Source: Pseudomonadota bacterium (GTDB taxonomy: Bacteria > Pseudomonadota > Gammaproteobacteria > Burkholderiales > Burkholderiaceae_D). Taken from it: 9,489 nt of DNA. The position numbers and the translations under genes were made by a program. The stretch is taken from the NCBI GenBank assembly GCA_023392035.1, contig JAEVZY010000199.1:1-9489 (forward strand), given 5' to 3'. The notes under the pieces were generated by a model. The model worked only from the letters and a program-made list of their open reading frames with translations. It did no database searches and was not told the DNA's origin. This document shows positions 1 to 6,342 of this stretch, piece after piece (within the stretch, counting starts at the first letter, position 1; each line of letters starts with the position of its first letter).

Positions 1-1000
1 GGACAACCTTGTTCGGAGCCACGTTCTTGTTGGTCCAGTCCATTTCGGAGACGTGCACCAGGCCTTCGATGCCTTGCTCGACTTCCACGAACGCACCGTA
101 GTCGGTCAGGTTGGTGACCTTGCCGAACAGGCGGGTGCCCGGCGGGTAACGACGCGACAGGCCGGTCCAGGGATCGTCGCCCAGTTGCTTGACGCCCAGC
201 GAAACGCGGTTCTTCTCTTGATCGTACTTGAGGACCTTGGCGGTGATTTCCTGGCCAACCGACAGCACTTCCGACGGATGACGCACACGACGCCATGCCA
301 GGTCGGTGATGTGCAGCAGGCCGTCGATGCCACCCAGATCCACGAATGCGCCGTAGTCGGTGATGTTCTTGACGATACCGGTGACGATGGTGCCCTCTTT
401 CAGGGTTTCCATCAGCTTGGCGCGTTCTTCGCCCATGGACTCTTCGATCACGGCGCGGCGCGACAGCACAACGTTGTTGCGCTTGCGATCCAGCTTGATA
501 ACCTTGAATTCCAGGGTCTTGCCTTCGTACGGGGTGGTGTCCTTGACCGGACGGGTGTCGACCAGCGAACCCGGCAGGAATGCGCGGATGCCGTTGGTCA
601 TGACGGTCAGGCCGCCCTTGACCTTGCCGGAGACGGTGCCGGAAACGATCTCGCCGGACTCCATGGCTTTTTCCAGGGCCAGCCAGGACGCCAGGCGCTT
701 GGCCTTGTCGCGCGACAGGATGGTGTCGCCGAAACCGTTTTCCAGCGACTCGATGGCAACGGTGATGTAGTCGCCGACTTGGACGTCGACTTCACCATTG
801 TCATTCTTGAATTCTTCGATGGGGATGAATGCTTCGGACTTCAGGCCGGCTTTGACGATCACGAAGTTGTGGTCGATGCGAACGACTTCAGCCGAAATGA
901 CTTCTCCGGAACGCATGTCCTGGCGAGTCAGCGATTCCTCGAACAGGGCGGCAAAACTTTCAGCGTCGGACGCGGCGGACGAAGGAGCAACAGTAGACAT
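1..1000 (-). CDS. rpsA: 30S ribosomal protein S1 (3' end cut off by the window edge)
   Basis: Ribosomal protein S1 binds mRNA on the 30S subunit and helps start translation on messages with weak Shine-Dalgarno sites. Read from the ATG at 998-1000, 333 codons are present before the left edge; proteobacterial S1 proteins are usually about 560 residues, so roughly the N-terminal 60% is here. The start MSTVAPSSAASDAESFAALF leads into two N-terminal S1 repeats at about residues 31-97 and 115-181 (ribosome-binding part), then RNA-binding repeat 3 at about 202-270 (KNITDYGAFVDLGG, GLLHITDLAW). Repeat 4 starts near 288 (TNLTDYGAFVEVEQG, GLVHVSEMDW) and is incomplete. Motifs such as NGIRAFLPGSLVD and FKVIKLDRKRNNVV match the family almost word for word. 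It lies 162 bp after cmk, as in many proteobacteria. No purine-rich Shine-Dalgarno precedes the ATG, which recalls the S1-autoregulated rpsA leader of E. coli. Identity is near certain. Confidence 0.98.
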   Translation of the reverse strand, partial: MSTVAPSSAASDAESFAALFEESLTRQDMRSGEVISAEVVRIDHNFVIVKAGLKSEAFIPIEEFKNDNGEVDVQVGDYITVAIESLENGFGDTILSRDKAKRLASWLALEKAMESGEIVSGTVSGKVKGGLTVMTNGIRAFLPGSLVDTRPVKDTTPYEGKTLEFKVIKLDRKRNNVVLSRRAVIEESMGEERAKLMETLKEGTIVTGIVKNITDYGAFVDLGGIDGLLHITDLAWRRVRHPSEVLSVGQEITAKVLKYDQEKNRVSLGVKQLGDDPWTGLSRRYPPGTRLFGKVTNLTDYGAFVEVEQGIEGLVHVSEMDWTNKNVAPNKVV

Positions 1001-1162
1001 AGGGTTGATAAGGTTAGCCAGTCTTGCCACGGGATGCGGCATGAACCTGGGTTGGATTGAACAAATACCCGCGGACGCCAGATGCGCCAACAGGCACCGG
1101 TGCTACAACACTGCAAATGCGGGAGATGAGGCTGAAGTAAATCTATTCAAGCGTGAATCGAT
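1001..1162 (-). promoter_or_regulatory. cmk-rpsA spacer: rpsA leader and candidate promoters
   Basis: This 162-bp spacer between the cmk stop and the rpsA start is the longest gap inside the gene cluster, so a separate rpsA promoter is plausible, as known in E. coli. On the minus strand, a weak sigma70-like pair is TTGGCG (1085-1090) and TATTTG (1062-1067) with a 17-bp spacer. A second possibility just after cmk is TTGAAT followed 15 bp later by TAGATT. Neither is convincing. The 20 bases upstream of the rpsA ATG (TGGCTAACCTTATCAACCCT) contain no AGGAGG-like element. I see no rho-independent terminator for cmk, so read-through from cmk into rpsA is also possible. Confidence 0.3.
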
Positions 1163-1169
1163 TCAAGCG
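1145..1169. repeat. ATTCA/TGAAT palindrome and direct-repeat cluster at the cmk stop codon
   Basis: The 9-mer ATTCAAGCG occurs at 1145-1153 and again at 1161-1169, with a period of 16 bp. Between and overlapping them is the perfect 12-bp palindrome TGAATCGATTCA (1154-1165), which contains the cmk stop codon. ATTCA-AGCG-TGAAT (1145-1158) also forms a 5-bp stem with a 4-base loop. Such an arrangement could be a dimeric protein-binding site or a small RNA structure at the head of the rpsA leader. Its function is unknown, and chance is not excluded. Confidence 0.35.
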
Positions 1170-1825
1170 GGAAGGGCCGCATACCAAGCCAGCACCTGCT
1201 CGACTGCCTCATCGGCGCTGATGCCGGAAGTATCCAGCAAATACGCCCCTTCGGCCGGTTTGAGGGGCGCCACGGCACGCTTGGTGTCGCGCTCGTCACG
1301 CTCGGTCAAATCTTTCAGAAGGTCGGACAGGTTAGCAGGAAAACCCTTCTCAATCAATTGCTTATATCGCCGCTCGGCGCGTGCCTCGACGCTTGCGGTG
1401 AGGAACACCTTGAGCTTCGCATCGGGAAACACCACGGTGCCCATATCGCGCCCGTCAGCCACCAGGCCGGGAGCGGTCCGGAAGGCCAGTTGCAGGTCCA
1501 GCAGGGCCGCTCTCACGGCCGGCAAGGCGGCCACCCGGGAAGCATTGTTGCCGACTTGCTCGGCGCGCAATTGCAGGCTGACATCTTCGCCGTCGAGCAG
1601 GATGGCGTCGGCCGCGAAGCGGACCTTCATGGCGCGCGCGATGGCCGCCACTTTTGCTTCGTCAGCCAGGTCGGCGCCCGCGCGCATGGCCGACAAGGCG
1701 GTCAATCGATACAGCGCGCCGGAATCGAGCAGGGCAAAGCCAAGCCGCTGCGCCACGCGCTGCGCCACTGTGCCCTTGCCGGAAGCCGTGGGTCCATCGA
1801 TGGTGATGACAGGAATGGATGCCAT
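1163..1825 (-). CDS. cmk: cytidylate (CMP/dCMP) kinase
   Basis: Phosphorylates CMP and dCMP to the diphosphates with ATP in the cytoplasm, recycling cytidine nucleotides from RNA and lipid turnover. The 220-residue length is close to the 227 of the E. coli enzyme. The P-loop DGPTASGKGT is at residues 10-19, followed by the NMP-binding LDSGALYR at 33-40. GRDMGTVVFPDA at 125-136 carries the arginine/aspartate pair typical of CMP kinases. The lid region TERDERDTKRAVAPLKPA is at about 174-191. The ATG start puts the P-loop at the usual position. Upstream there is only a weak GCAGG Shine-Dalgarno, 5 nt from the start. The gene begins 12 bp after the aroA stop, so it is very likely co-transcribed with aroA, as aroA-cmk-rpsA is in many proteobacteria. 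Confidence 0.97.
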   Translation of the reverse strand: MASIPVITIDGPTASGKGTVAQRVAQRLGFALLDSGALYRLTALSAMRAGADLADEAKVAAIARAMKVRFAADAILLDGEDVSLQLRAEQVGNNASRVAALPAVRAALLDLQLAFRTAPGLVADGRDMGTVVFPDAKLKVFLTASVEARAERRYKQLIEKGFPANLSDLLKDLTERDERDTKRAVAPLKPAEGAYLLDTSGISADEAVEQVLAWYAALPA

Positions 1826-1837
1826 GTTCGCCTGCGC

Positions 1838-3169
1838 TCAGATCAAATAGTTGCCGGGCCGGGCGATGTTGGCGAAGGCCTGGAAATAATCGGGGAAAGT
1901 CTTGGCCACGCATTTCGGATCGTTGATGCGCACTTTGGCACCCTGGCGCGCGGCGCCGTCCAGGCAGGCCAGCGAGAAACACATGGCCATGCGGTGGTCG
2001 TCGTAGGTGTCGATGGTGGCCGGCAAAATTTGTTTCGGCGGCACCACGCGCAAATAGTCCGCGCCCTCTTCCACCTGCGCGCCCAACTTGCGCAATTCGG
2101 TCGCCATTGCCGCCAGGCGGTCGGTTTCCTTGACCCGCCAACTGGCGATATTGCGCAGTGTGCTCGGACCGTCGGCATACAAGGCCGCCACCGCCAGCGT
2201 CATGGCAGCATCCGGAATATGGTTGCAATCGATGTCGATCGCCTTCAGCACGCCATTGCCGCTGCAGCGTATCCAGTTGCTGCCGGCTTCGATGGTCGCG
2301 CCCATTTGCTGCAAGGCGTCGACGAAGCGCACATCGCCCTGGATGCTGTCGCGGCCCACCCCCTGCACCGTCACCGGCCCGCCGCCGATGGCGCCGGCGG
2401 CCAGGAAGTAGGAAGCCGAAGAGGCATCGCCCTCCACCTGCACTTCGCCGGGCGACACATAGCGCTGCCCTGGGGGAATCGTGAAAGCCTGCCAGCCGTC
2501 GCGCTCGACCTTGATGCCGAAGCGTTCCAGCAGCTTGAGCGTGATCTCGATGTAGGGCTTGGAAATCAGTTCGCCGACAACTTCAATGGTCAGGGGCTGC
2601 TGGCGCGCAATCAGCGGCGCGGCCATCAGCAAGGCGGTCAGGAACTGGCTCGAGACGTTGCCGCGCACCTTCATCAAGCGGGTATCGATCTGGCCGCGGC
2701 GAATATGCAGCGGCGGATAGCCGGCCACGCCCGTGTATTCAATGCGCGCGCCGACCGCGTTCAAGGCATCCACCAGATCGCCGATCGGCCGTTCATGCAT
2801 GCGCGGCACACCGTGCAGGGTGTAGTCGCCGCCAAGCGCCGCCAAGGCGGCAGTCAAGGGACGGACCGCGGTGCCGGCGTTGCCGAGGAACAGATCGGCC
2901 TGGTGCGTGGGGAAAGCGCCGCCGGCGCCTTGCACGCGGTAGTTTTGCGTATCGCCTTCCTGGCTCCATGACAAGCCCAGCTTTTGCAGGGCAATCAGCA
3001 TCACGCTGGTGTCGTCGGATGCCAGCAGGTCGAGGATGCGGGTGCTGCCCGACGCCAGCGCCGACAACAGCAATATGCGGTTGGAGATGCTCTTGGAGCC
3101 CGGCAAATGCACACTGCCTTCAACATGCGCCACCGGCTGCAGATCGAGATGATGGGGATAGTGTTTCAT
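1838..3169 (-). CDS. aroA: 3-phosphoshikimate 1-carboxyvinyltransferase (EPSP synthase), class I
   Basis: Joins phosphoenolpyruvate to shikimate 3-phosphate to give EPSP, the sixth step of the shikimate pathway. The protein has 443 residues. LPGSKSISNR at 22-31 provides the substrate-binding Lys26 and Arg31. The PEP-site loop LGNAGTAVRP is at 95-104, RPIGDLVDAL at 127-136, EGDASSASYF at 246-255 and HIPDAAMTLA at 317-326 (Asp320, the E. coli Asp313 equivalent). RVKETDRLAAM (Glu348) and YDDHRMAM at 389-396 follow. Gly99, Thr100 and Pro104 match E. coli G96, T97 and P101, so this is the glyphosate-sensitive class I type. The reading frame is open 200 codons further upstream, but that stretch lies inside tyrA in another frame. 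I chose the ATG at 3167-3169 because it gives the family N-terminus and overlaps the tyrA stop (ATGA). No Shine-Dalgarno is visible, which points to translational coupling with tyrA. Confidence 0.97.
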   Translation of the reverse strand: MKHYPHHLDLQPVAHVEGSVHLPGSKSISNRILLLSALASGSTRILDLLASDDTSVMLIALQKLGLSWSQEGDTQNYRVQGAGGAFPTHQADLFLGNAGTAVRPLTAALAALGGDYTLHGVPRMHERPIGDLVDALNAVGARIEYTGVAGYPPLHIRRGQIDTRLMKVRGNVSSQFLTALLMAAPLIARQQPLTIEVVGELISKPYIEITLKLLERFGIKVERDGWQAFTIPPGQRYVSPGEVQVEGDASSASYFLAAGAIGGGPVTVQGVGRDSIQGDVRFVDALQQMGATIEAGSNWIRCSGNGVLKAIDIDCNHIPDAAMTLAVAALYADGPSTLRNIASWRVKETDRLAAMATELRKLGAQVEEGADYLRVVPPKQILPATIDTYDDHRMAMCFSLACLDGAARQGAKVRINDPKCVAKTFPDYFQAFANIARPGNYLI

Positions 3170-4065
3170 TGTTGGGCTTGCTGGGCCGCCTGGGCTCCGG
3201 CTTCGATGGCATTGATCCAGTTCTCGCGCGCATGGCGGGCGTTGGCATACACCGCTTCCAGCGCCGCGCCATCGCGTTCGACCAGCATGGCGCGCAGGCG
3301 TTGCAGCTGGGCCAGGTAGGCGTCCAGCTCGCTCAGCATGGCGTCGCGATTGGCAAGCGTGATATCGCGCCACATTTCCGGCGAAGAGCCGGCGATGCGG
3401 GTGAAATCGCGGAAACCGCTGGCGGCGTACTGGAACAGCAAATCGGCATTCGGCTTGTTGGCGATATCGTCCACCAGGGCGTAGGCCAGCAGATGTGGCA
3501 AATGGCTGACGGCGGCGAAAACCTGGTCGTGGTTTTCCGGCGACAGGCGATGAATGCGCGCGCCACAGGCCTGCCAGGCACTGGCCACCCGCTCGATGTC
3601 CTGCTCGCGATTTTCCGCCAGCGCGGCAAGCACCACTTTCTTGCCCTGGTAGAGCGTGGCCAGCGCGGCGTCCGGACCGTTCAGTTCGCGCCCGGCGATC
3701 GGGTGGCCGGGAATGAATTGTGCAATCTTGCTGCCCAGCGCGCGCCGCGCCGCCTGCACCACATCGCACTTGGTGCTGCCGGCATCGGTGACCAGGGTGC
3801 CGGGCTCAAGCACCGGCTCGATGGCGCGCAGGATGGCTTCGGTTTGCGCCACGGGCGCGGCCAGCAGCACCAGATCGGCGCCTTGCACCGCCTGCGCCGC
3901 ATCGGTCGCAATCTCGTCGATGATGCCCAGTTCACGCGCGCGCTCCAGCGAGGCGCGGCTGCGGCCCACGCCAACGATGCGCTCGGCCAGGCCGGCGCGG
4001 CGAATCGCCAGGCCGAATGAACCGCCGATCAAACCGACGCCAAAGATTGCAATTCGCTTGAACAC
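3166..4065 (-). CDS. tyrA: prephenate (cyclohexadienyl) dehydrogenase
   Basis: Oxidatively decarboxylates prephenate to 4-hydroxyphenylpyruvate for tyrosine synthesis. Some family members also use arogenate, which cannot be decided here. The 299-residue protein begins with a Rossmann fold whose GVGLIGGS (residues 9-16) binds the dinucleotide. TDAGSTK is at 93-99 and the catalytic-histidine motif PGHPIAGRE at 119-127. The helical dimerisation domain has SHLPHLLAYAL (187-197) and GFRDFTRIAGSSPEMW (217-232). There is no fused chorismate mutase and no ACT domain. After the second beta strand the sequence is GVGRSRASLE, with Arg/Ser rather than an acidic residue, which hints at NADP use. The GTG start at 4063-4065 was chosen because AAAGGA sits 9 nt upstream. 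A longer frame runs to 4161, but that part overlaps hisC. The gene lies 14 bp after hisC and overlaps aroA by 4 bp. Confidence 0.95.
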   Translation of the reverse strand: MFKRIAIFGVGLIGGSFGLAIRRAGLAERIVGVGRSRASLERARELGIIDEIATDAAQAVQGADLVLLAAPVAQTEAILRAIEPVLEPGTLVTDAGSTKCDVVQAARRALGSKIAQFIPGHPIAGRELNGPDAALATLYQGKKVVLAALAENREQDIERVASAWQACGARIHRLSPENHDQVFAAVSHLPHLLAYALVDDIANKPNADLLFQYAASGFRDFTRIAGSSPEMWRDITLANRDAMLSELDAYLAQLQRLRAMLVERDGAALEAVYANARHARENWINAIEAGAQAAQQAQQ

Positions 4066-4074
4066 GGGCCGGCG

Positions 4075-4080
4075 TCCTTT
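4075..4080 (-). promoter_or_regulatory. Shine-Dalgarno site that fixes the tyrA GTG start
   Basis: On the minus strand AAAGGA lies immediately after (and shares the last base of) the hisC TGA stop. It is followed by 9 nt and then GTG TTC AAG. This is the clearest ribosome binding site in the operon. It supports the GTG at 4065 over the upstream in-frame codons, which lie within hisC. Confidence 0.75.
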
Positions 4081-5192
4081 CAGCTCGCGGCCAGCGATTT
4101 CTTCAACGCTGCCAGGAAGGCTTCGTTCTCTTCCGGCAGGCCGATGGTGATGCGCAGCCATTGCGGCAATCCATAGCCTGCCACCGGGCGCACGATGATG
4201 CCTTGCTTGAGCAGGGCCAGGTTGATGCGGGCACCGGCGCCGTCATCCGCTCCGGCGCGCATCAGCACGAAGTTGCCGAAGGAAGGAACGTACTCGATGT
4301 CCATCGCCGCAAAGGCCTGGGTCAGCTGCCGGTAACCCTCGGCATTGAGCTTGGCGCTTTTGGCCAGGAAGTCGTAGTCGGACAATGCGGCAATTGCCGC
4401 CGCCTGCGCCAGCGAATTGACGTTGAAGGGCTGGCGGATGCGGTTGAGCAAATCCGTCAGACCCGGCTGGGCGATGGCAAAGCCCACCCGCAGGCCGGCC
4501 AGGCCATAAGCCTTGGACATGGTGCGCGACACCAGCAGGTTGGGATACTTGCGCACCCAGGCGATGGAGTCGTACTGCAGCTCGGGCGCAAGGTATTCGT
4601 TGTAGGCCTCGTCCAGCACCACCACCACCTGTTGCGGCACCCGTGCGAGGAAGGCTTCGATCTCGGCCGCTGGAACGAAGGTGCCGGTCGGGTTGTTGGG
4701 GTTGGCGATGAAGACCAGCCGTGTCTCCGGCGTGATGGCATCGGCCATGGCTTTCAGGTCGTGCCCGAACTGGCGCGCCGGCACCTCGATGGCTTTGCCG
4801 CCCACGGCCTGGGTGGCCAGCGGATAGACCGTGAAGGAATACTGGGAAAACACCACCGCCTGGCCCGGCTGCACCAGCGCATGCGCGGCCAGTTCCAGGA
4901 TGTCATTGCTGCCATTGCCGAGGGTGATCCAGTCGCTGTCCACCTGGTATTTGTTGCTGATGGCATGCTTGAGCTCAAAGCCGTTGGCGTCGGGGTAGCG
5001 GCCGATCTCGGCCACCGCTTTTTGCATGGCCAGGCGGGCCGACTCCGGCATGCCCAAGGGGTTTTCGTTGGACGCCAGCTTGATGATCTGGGACTCGAGC
5101 AGCCCGAACTCGCGCGCCACTTCGGAAATGGGTTTGCCGGCCTGGTAAGGCGCGATGGCGCGGACGTATTCGGGACCAAAGACTAGGGACAT
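4080..5192 (-). CDS. hisC: histidinol-phosphate / aromatic aminotransferase (PLP-dependent, fold type I)
   Basis: Transfers an amino group between glutamate and imidazole-acetol phosphate (histidine synthesis). HisC copies located in aromatic operons are known or suspected to act also on phenylpyruvate, 4-hydroxyphenylpyruvate or prephenate. The protein has 370 residues. SNENPLG is at 41-47, RYPD at 65-68 and the PLP-phosphate loop LGNGSND at 91-97. NPNNPTG is at 164-170 and DEAYNEY, with the cofactor aspartate, at 194-200. SRTMSKAYGLAGLRVG at 222-237 contains the Schiff-base Lys227, and WLRITIG near 345-351 supplies the carboxylate-binding Arg347. The ATG gives the usual N-terminus; GGAAA lies 6 nt upstream. 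It sits between pheA and tyrA rather than in a his operon, which favours a role in making Phe and Tyr. The symbol follows the family; substrate preference cannot be read from sequence. Confidence 0.93.
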   Translation of the reverse strand: MSLVFGPEYVRAIAPYQAGKPISEVAREFGLLESQIIKLASNENPLGMPESARLAMQKAVAEIGRYPDANGFELKHAISNKYQVDSDWITLGNGSNDILELAAHALVQPGQAVVFSQYSFTVYPLATQAVGGKAIEVPARQFGHDLKAMADAITPETRLVFIANPNNPTGTFVPAAEIEAFLARVPQQVVVVLDEAYNEYLAPELQYDSIAWVRKYPNLLVSRTMSKAYGLAGLRVGFAIAQPGLTDLLNRIRQPFNVNSLAQAAAIAALSDYDFLAKSAKLNAEGYRQLTQAFAAMDIEYVPSFGNFVLMRAGADDGAGARINLALLKQGIIVRPVAGYGLPQWLRITIGLPEENEAFLAALKKSLAAS

Positions 5193-5204
5193 GACAGTTT
5201 CCAG

Positions 5205-5233
5205 ATGTGATGCGGATGCAAATGTGATGCAAA
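5205..5233. repeat. short direct repeats in the pheA-hisC gap
   Basis: The 66-bp gap between pheA and hisC contains ATGTGATGC at 5205-5213 and again at 5222-5230 (period 17). It also contains GATGCAAA at 5215-5222 and 5226-5233. Together they make a small array of GATGC-like units directly upstream of hisC. The array may be an operator or merely a slippage product. I recognise no known regulator site, and no good promoter or terminator is evident in the gap. Confidence 0.35.
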
Positions 5234-5258
5234 CAGATGAGACAGTGCGCGACGCGGC

Positions 5259-6332
5259 CTACACGCCCAGCGGATACGAGCCCAGCAACTTGAAGAAAGC
5301 CGCGTTCTGCTTCAGTTCCTGCAGCGCCCGCGACACTTTCTCTTCCTCGGCATGGCCTTCGAGATCGACGTAGAAGTAATACTCCCAGGTGCCCAGGCGC
5401 GCCGGGCGCGACTCGAAACGGGTCATCGACACGCCATGGGTGGCCAGCGGCGCCAGCAACTTGACCACCGCGCCGGCCTGGTTCGGCACCGACAACACCA
5501 CCGAAGTGTGGTCATTGCCGCTGGGGCCGGGTTTGATGCGACCGATCACGGCGAAGCGCGTGCGGTTGTGCGGATCGTCCTGGATGTGCGCCTGCACCAC
5601 CTGCAAGCCATAGCGCTGGCTGGCGGCGTCGCTGGCGATGGCAGCCATGGTCGGATCTTCAGCCGCCATACGTGCCGCTTCGCCATTGCTGGCCACCGAC
5701 TGGCGCTGGAGCTGCGGGTAATTCTGGTTCAGGTAGTTCTGGCACTGCGCCAGCGCCTGCGAATGGGCGCAGATGCGGGTCACGCCCTCCATGCTGCCGC
5801 TCCTGGTCATCAGGCTGTGATGCACCGGCAGCGAGACTTCGCCGCAGATGGAAAGCGTGGTCTGCAACAGCAGATCGAGGCTGCGGTTGACCGCGCCTTC
5901 ATTGGAATTTTCCACCGGCACCACGCCGAACTCGGCCGTGCCGGCTTCGGTGGCACGAAACACTTCATCCAGCGACAGGCAGGGCAGGCCCTGCACCGAT
6001 TGCCCGAACTGGCGCGTCACCGCCTGTTCGCTATAGGTGCCGGCCGGTCCCAGATAGGCGATCGTTACCCGCTTTTCCAGCGCGCGGCAGGCCGACATGA
6101 TCTCGCGGAAGATGGATTGCAGATCGCCGGCGGCGAGCGGCCCCGGATTGCGTTCGGCCACGCCGCGCAGGATCTGCGCTTCGCGCTCGGGCCGGAATAC
6201 CGGCGCCGAAGTCTCGGCCTTGACGTGCCCCACTTCCTGCACCACGCGCGCGCGCCGGCTCAGCAGTTCCAGCAGTTGCGCATCGATATCGTCGATCTGC
6301 TGACGCAGCGGCTTGAGTTGTTCGTCGCTCAT
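5259..6332 (-). CDS. pheA: bifunctional chorismate mutase / prephenate dehydratase (P-protein)
   Basis: Converts chorismate to prephenate and then to phenylpyruvate, the committed branch to phenylalanine. The protein has 357 residues. The N-terminal AroQ-type chorismate mutase helices lie at about 1-88 (LRQQIDDIDAQLLELLSRRA, with Arg and Lys active-site residues and FRPERE at 46-51). The prephenate dehydratase domain spans about 89-265, starting AYLGPAGTYSEQA (92-104), with PVENSNEGAV (139-148) and the NRTRF motif (256-260) carrying the catalytic Thr258. The ACT regulatory domain is at about 275-355, with NQAGAVVKLL and ESRP (307-310), so allosteric inhibition by phenylalanine is expected. 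I chose the ATG at 6330-6332. The frame stays open 25 codons further upstream, but that part overlaps the gyrA end. The start is only 10 bp after the gyrA stop. AGGA lies 4 nt from the ATG and a second AGGAG, inside the gyrA tail, is 13 nt away. Confidence 0.96.
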   Translation of the reverse strand: MSDEQLKPLRQQIDDIDAQLLELLSRRARVVQEVGHVKAETSAPVFRPEREAQILRGVAERNPGPLAAGDLQSIFREIMSACRALEKRVTIAYLGPAGTYSEQAVTRQFGQSVQGLPCLSLDEVFRATEAGTAEFGVVPVENSNEGAVNRSLDLLLQTTLSICGEVSLPVHHSLMTRSGSMEGVTRICAHSQALAQCQNYLNQNYPQLQRQSVASNGEAARMAAEDPTMAAIASDAASQRYGLQVVQAHIQDDPHNRTRFAVIGRIKPGPSGNDHTSVVLSVPNQAGAVVKLLAPLATHGVSMTRFESRPARLGTWEYYFYVDLEGHAEEEKVSRALQELKQNAAFFKLLGSYPLGV

Positions 6333-6342
6333 CTTGTCCTGC

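Noticed and set aside
53..1060. 335-codon plus-strand frame opposite rpsA
   Set aside because: Mirror of the S1 coding sequence; its repeated Asp/His/Gln pattern follows from the S1 repeats on the other strand.
3170..3769. 200-codon N-terminal extension of aroA
   Set aside because: The extra part runs through tyrA in another frame and is Arg-rich without resemblance to EPSP synthase; the ATG at 3169 gives the family N-terminus.
1358..4020. Plus-strand frames of 537 and 350 codons (1358-2971, 2968-4020) opposite cmk, aroA and tyrA
   Set aside because: Antisense to well-identified genes, no family resemblance, no ribosome binding site of note.
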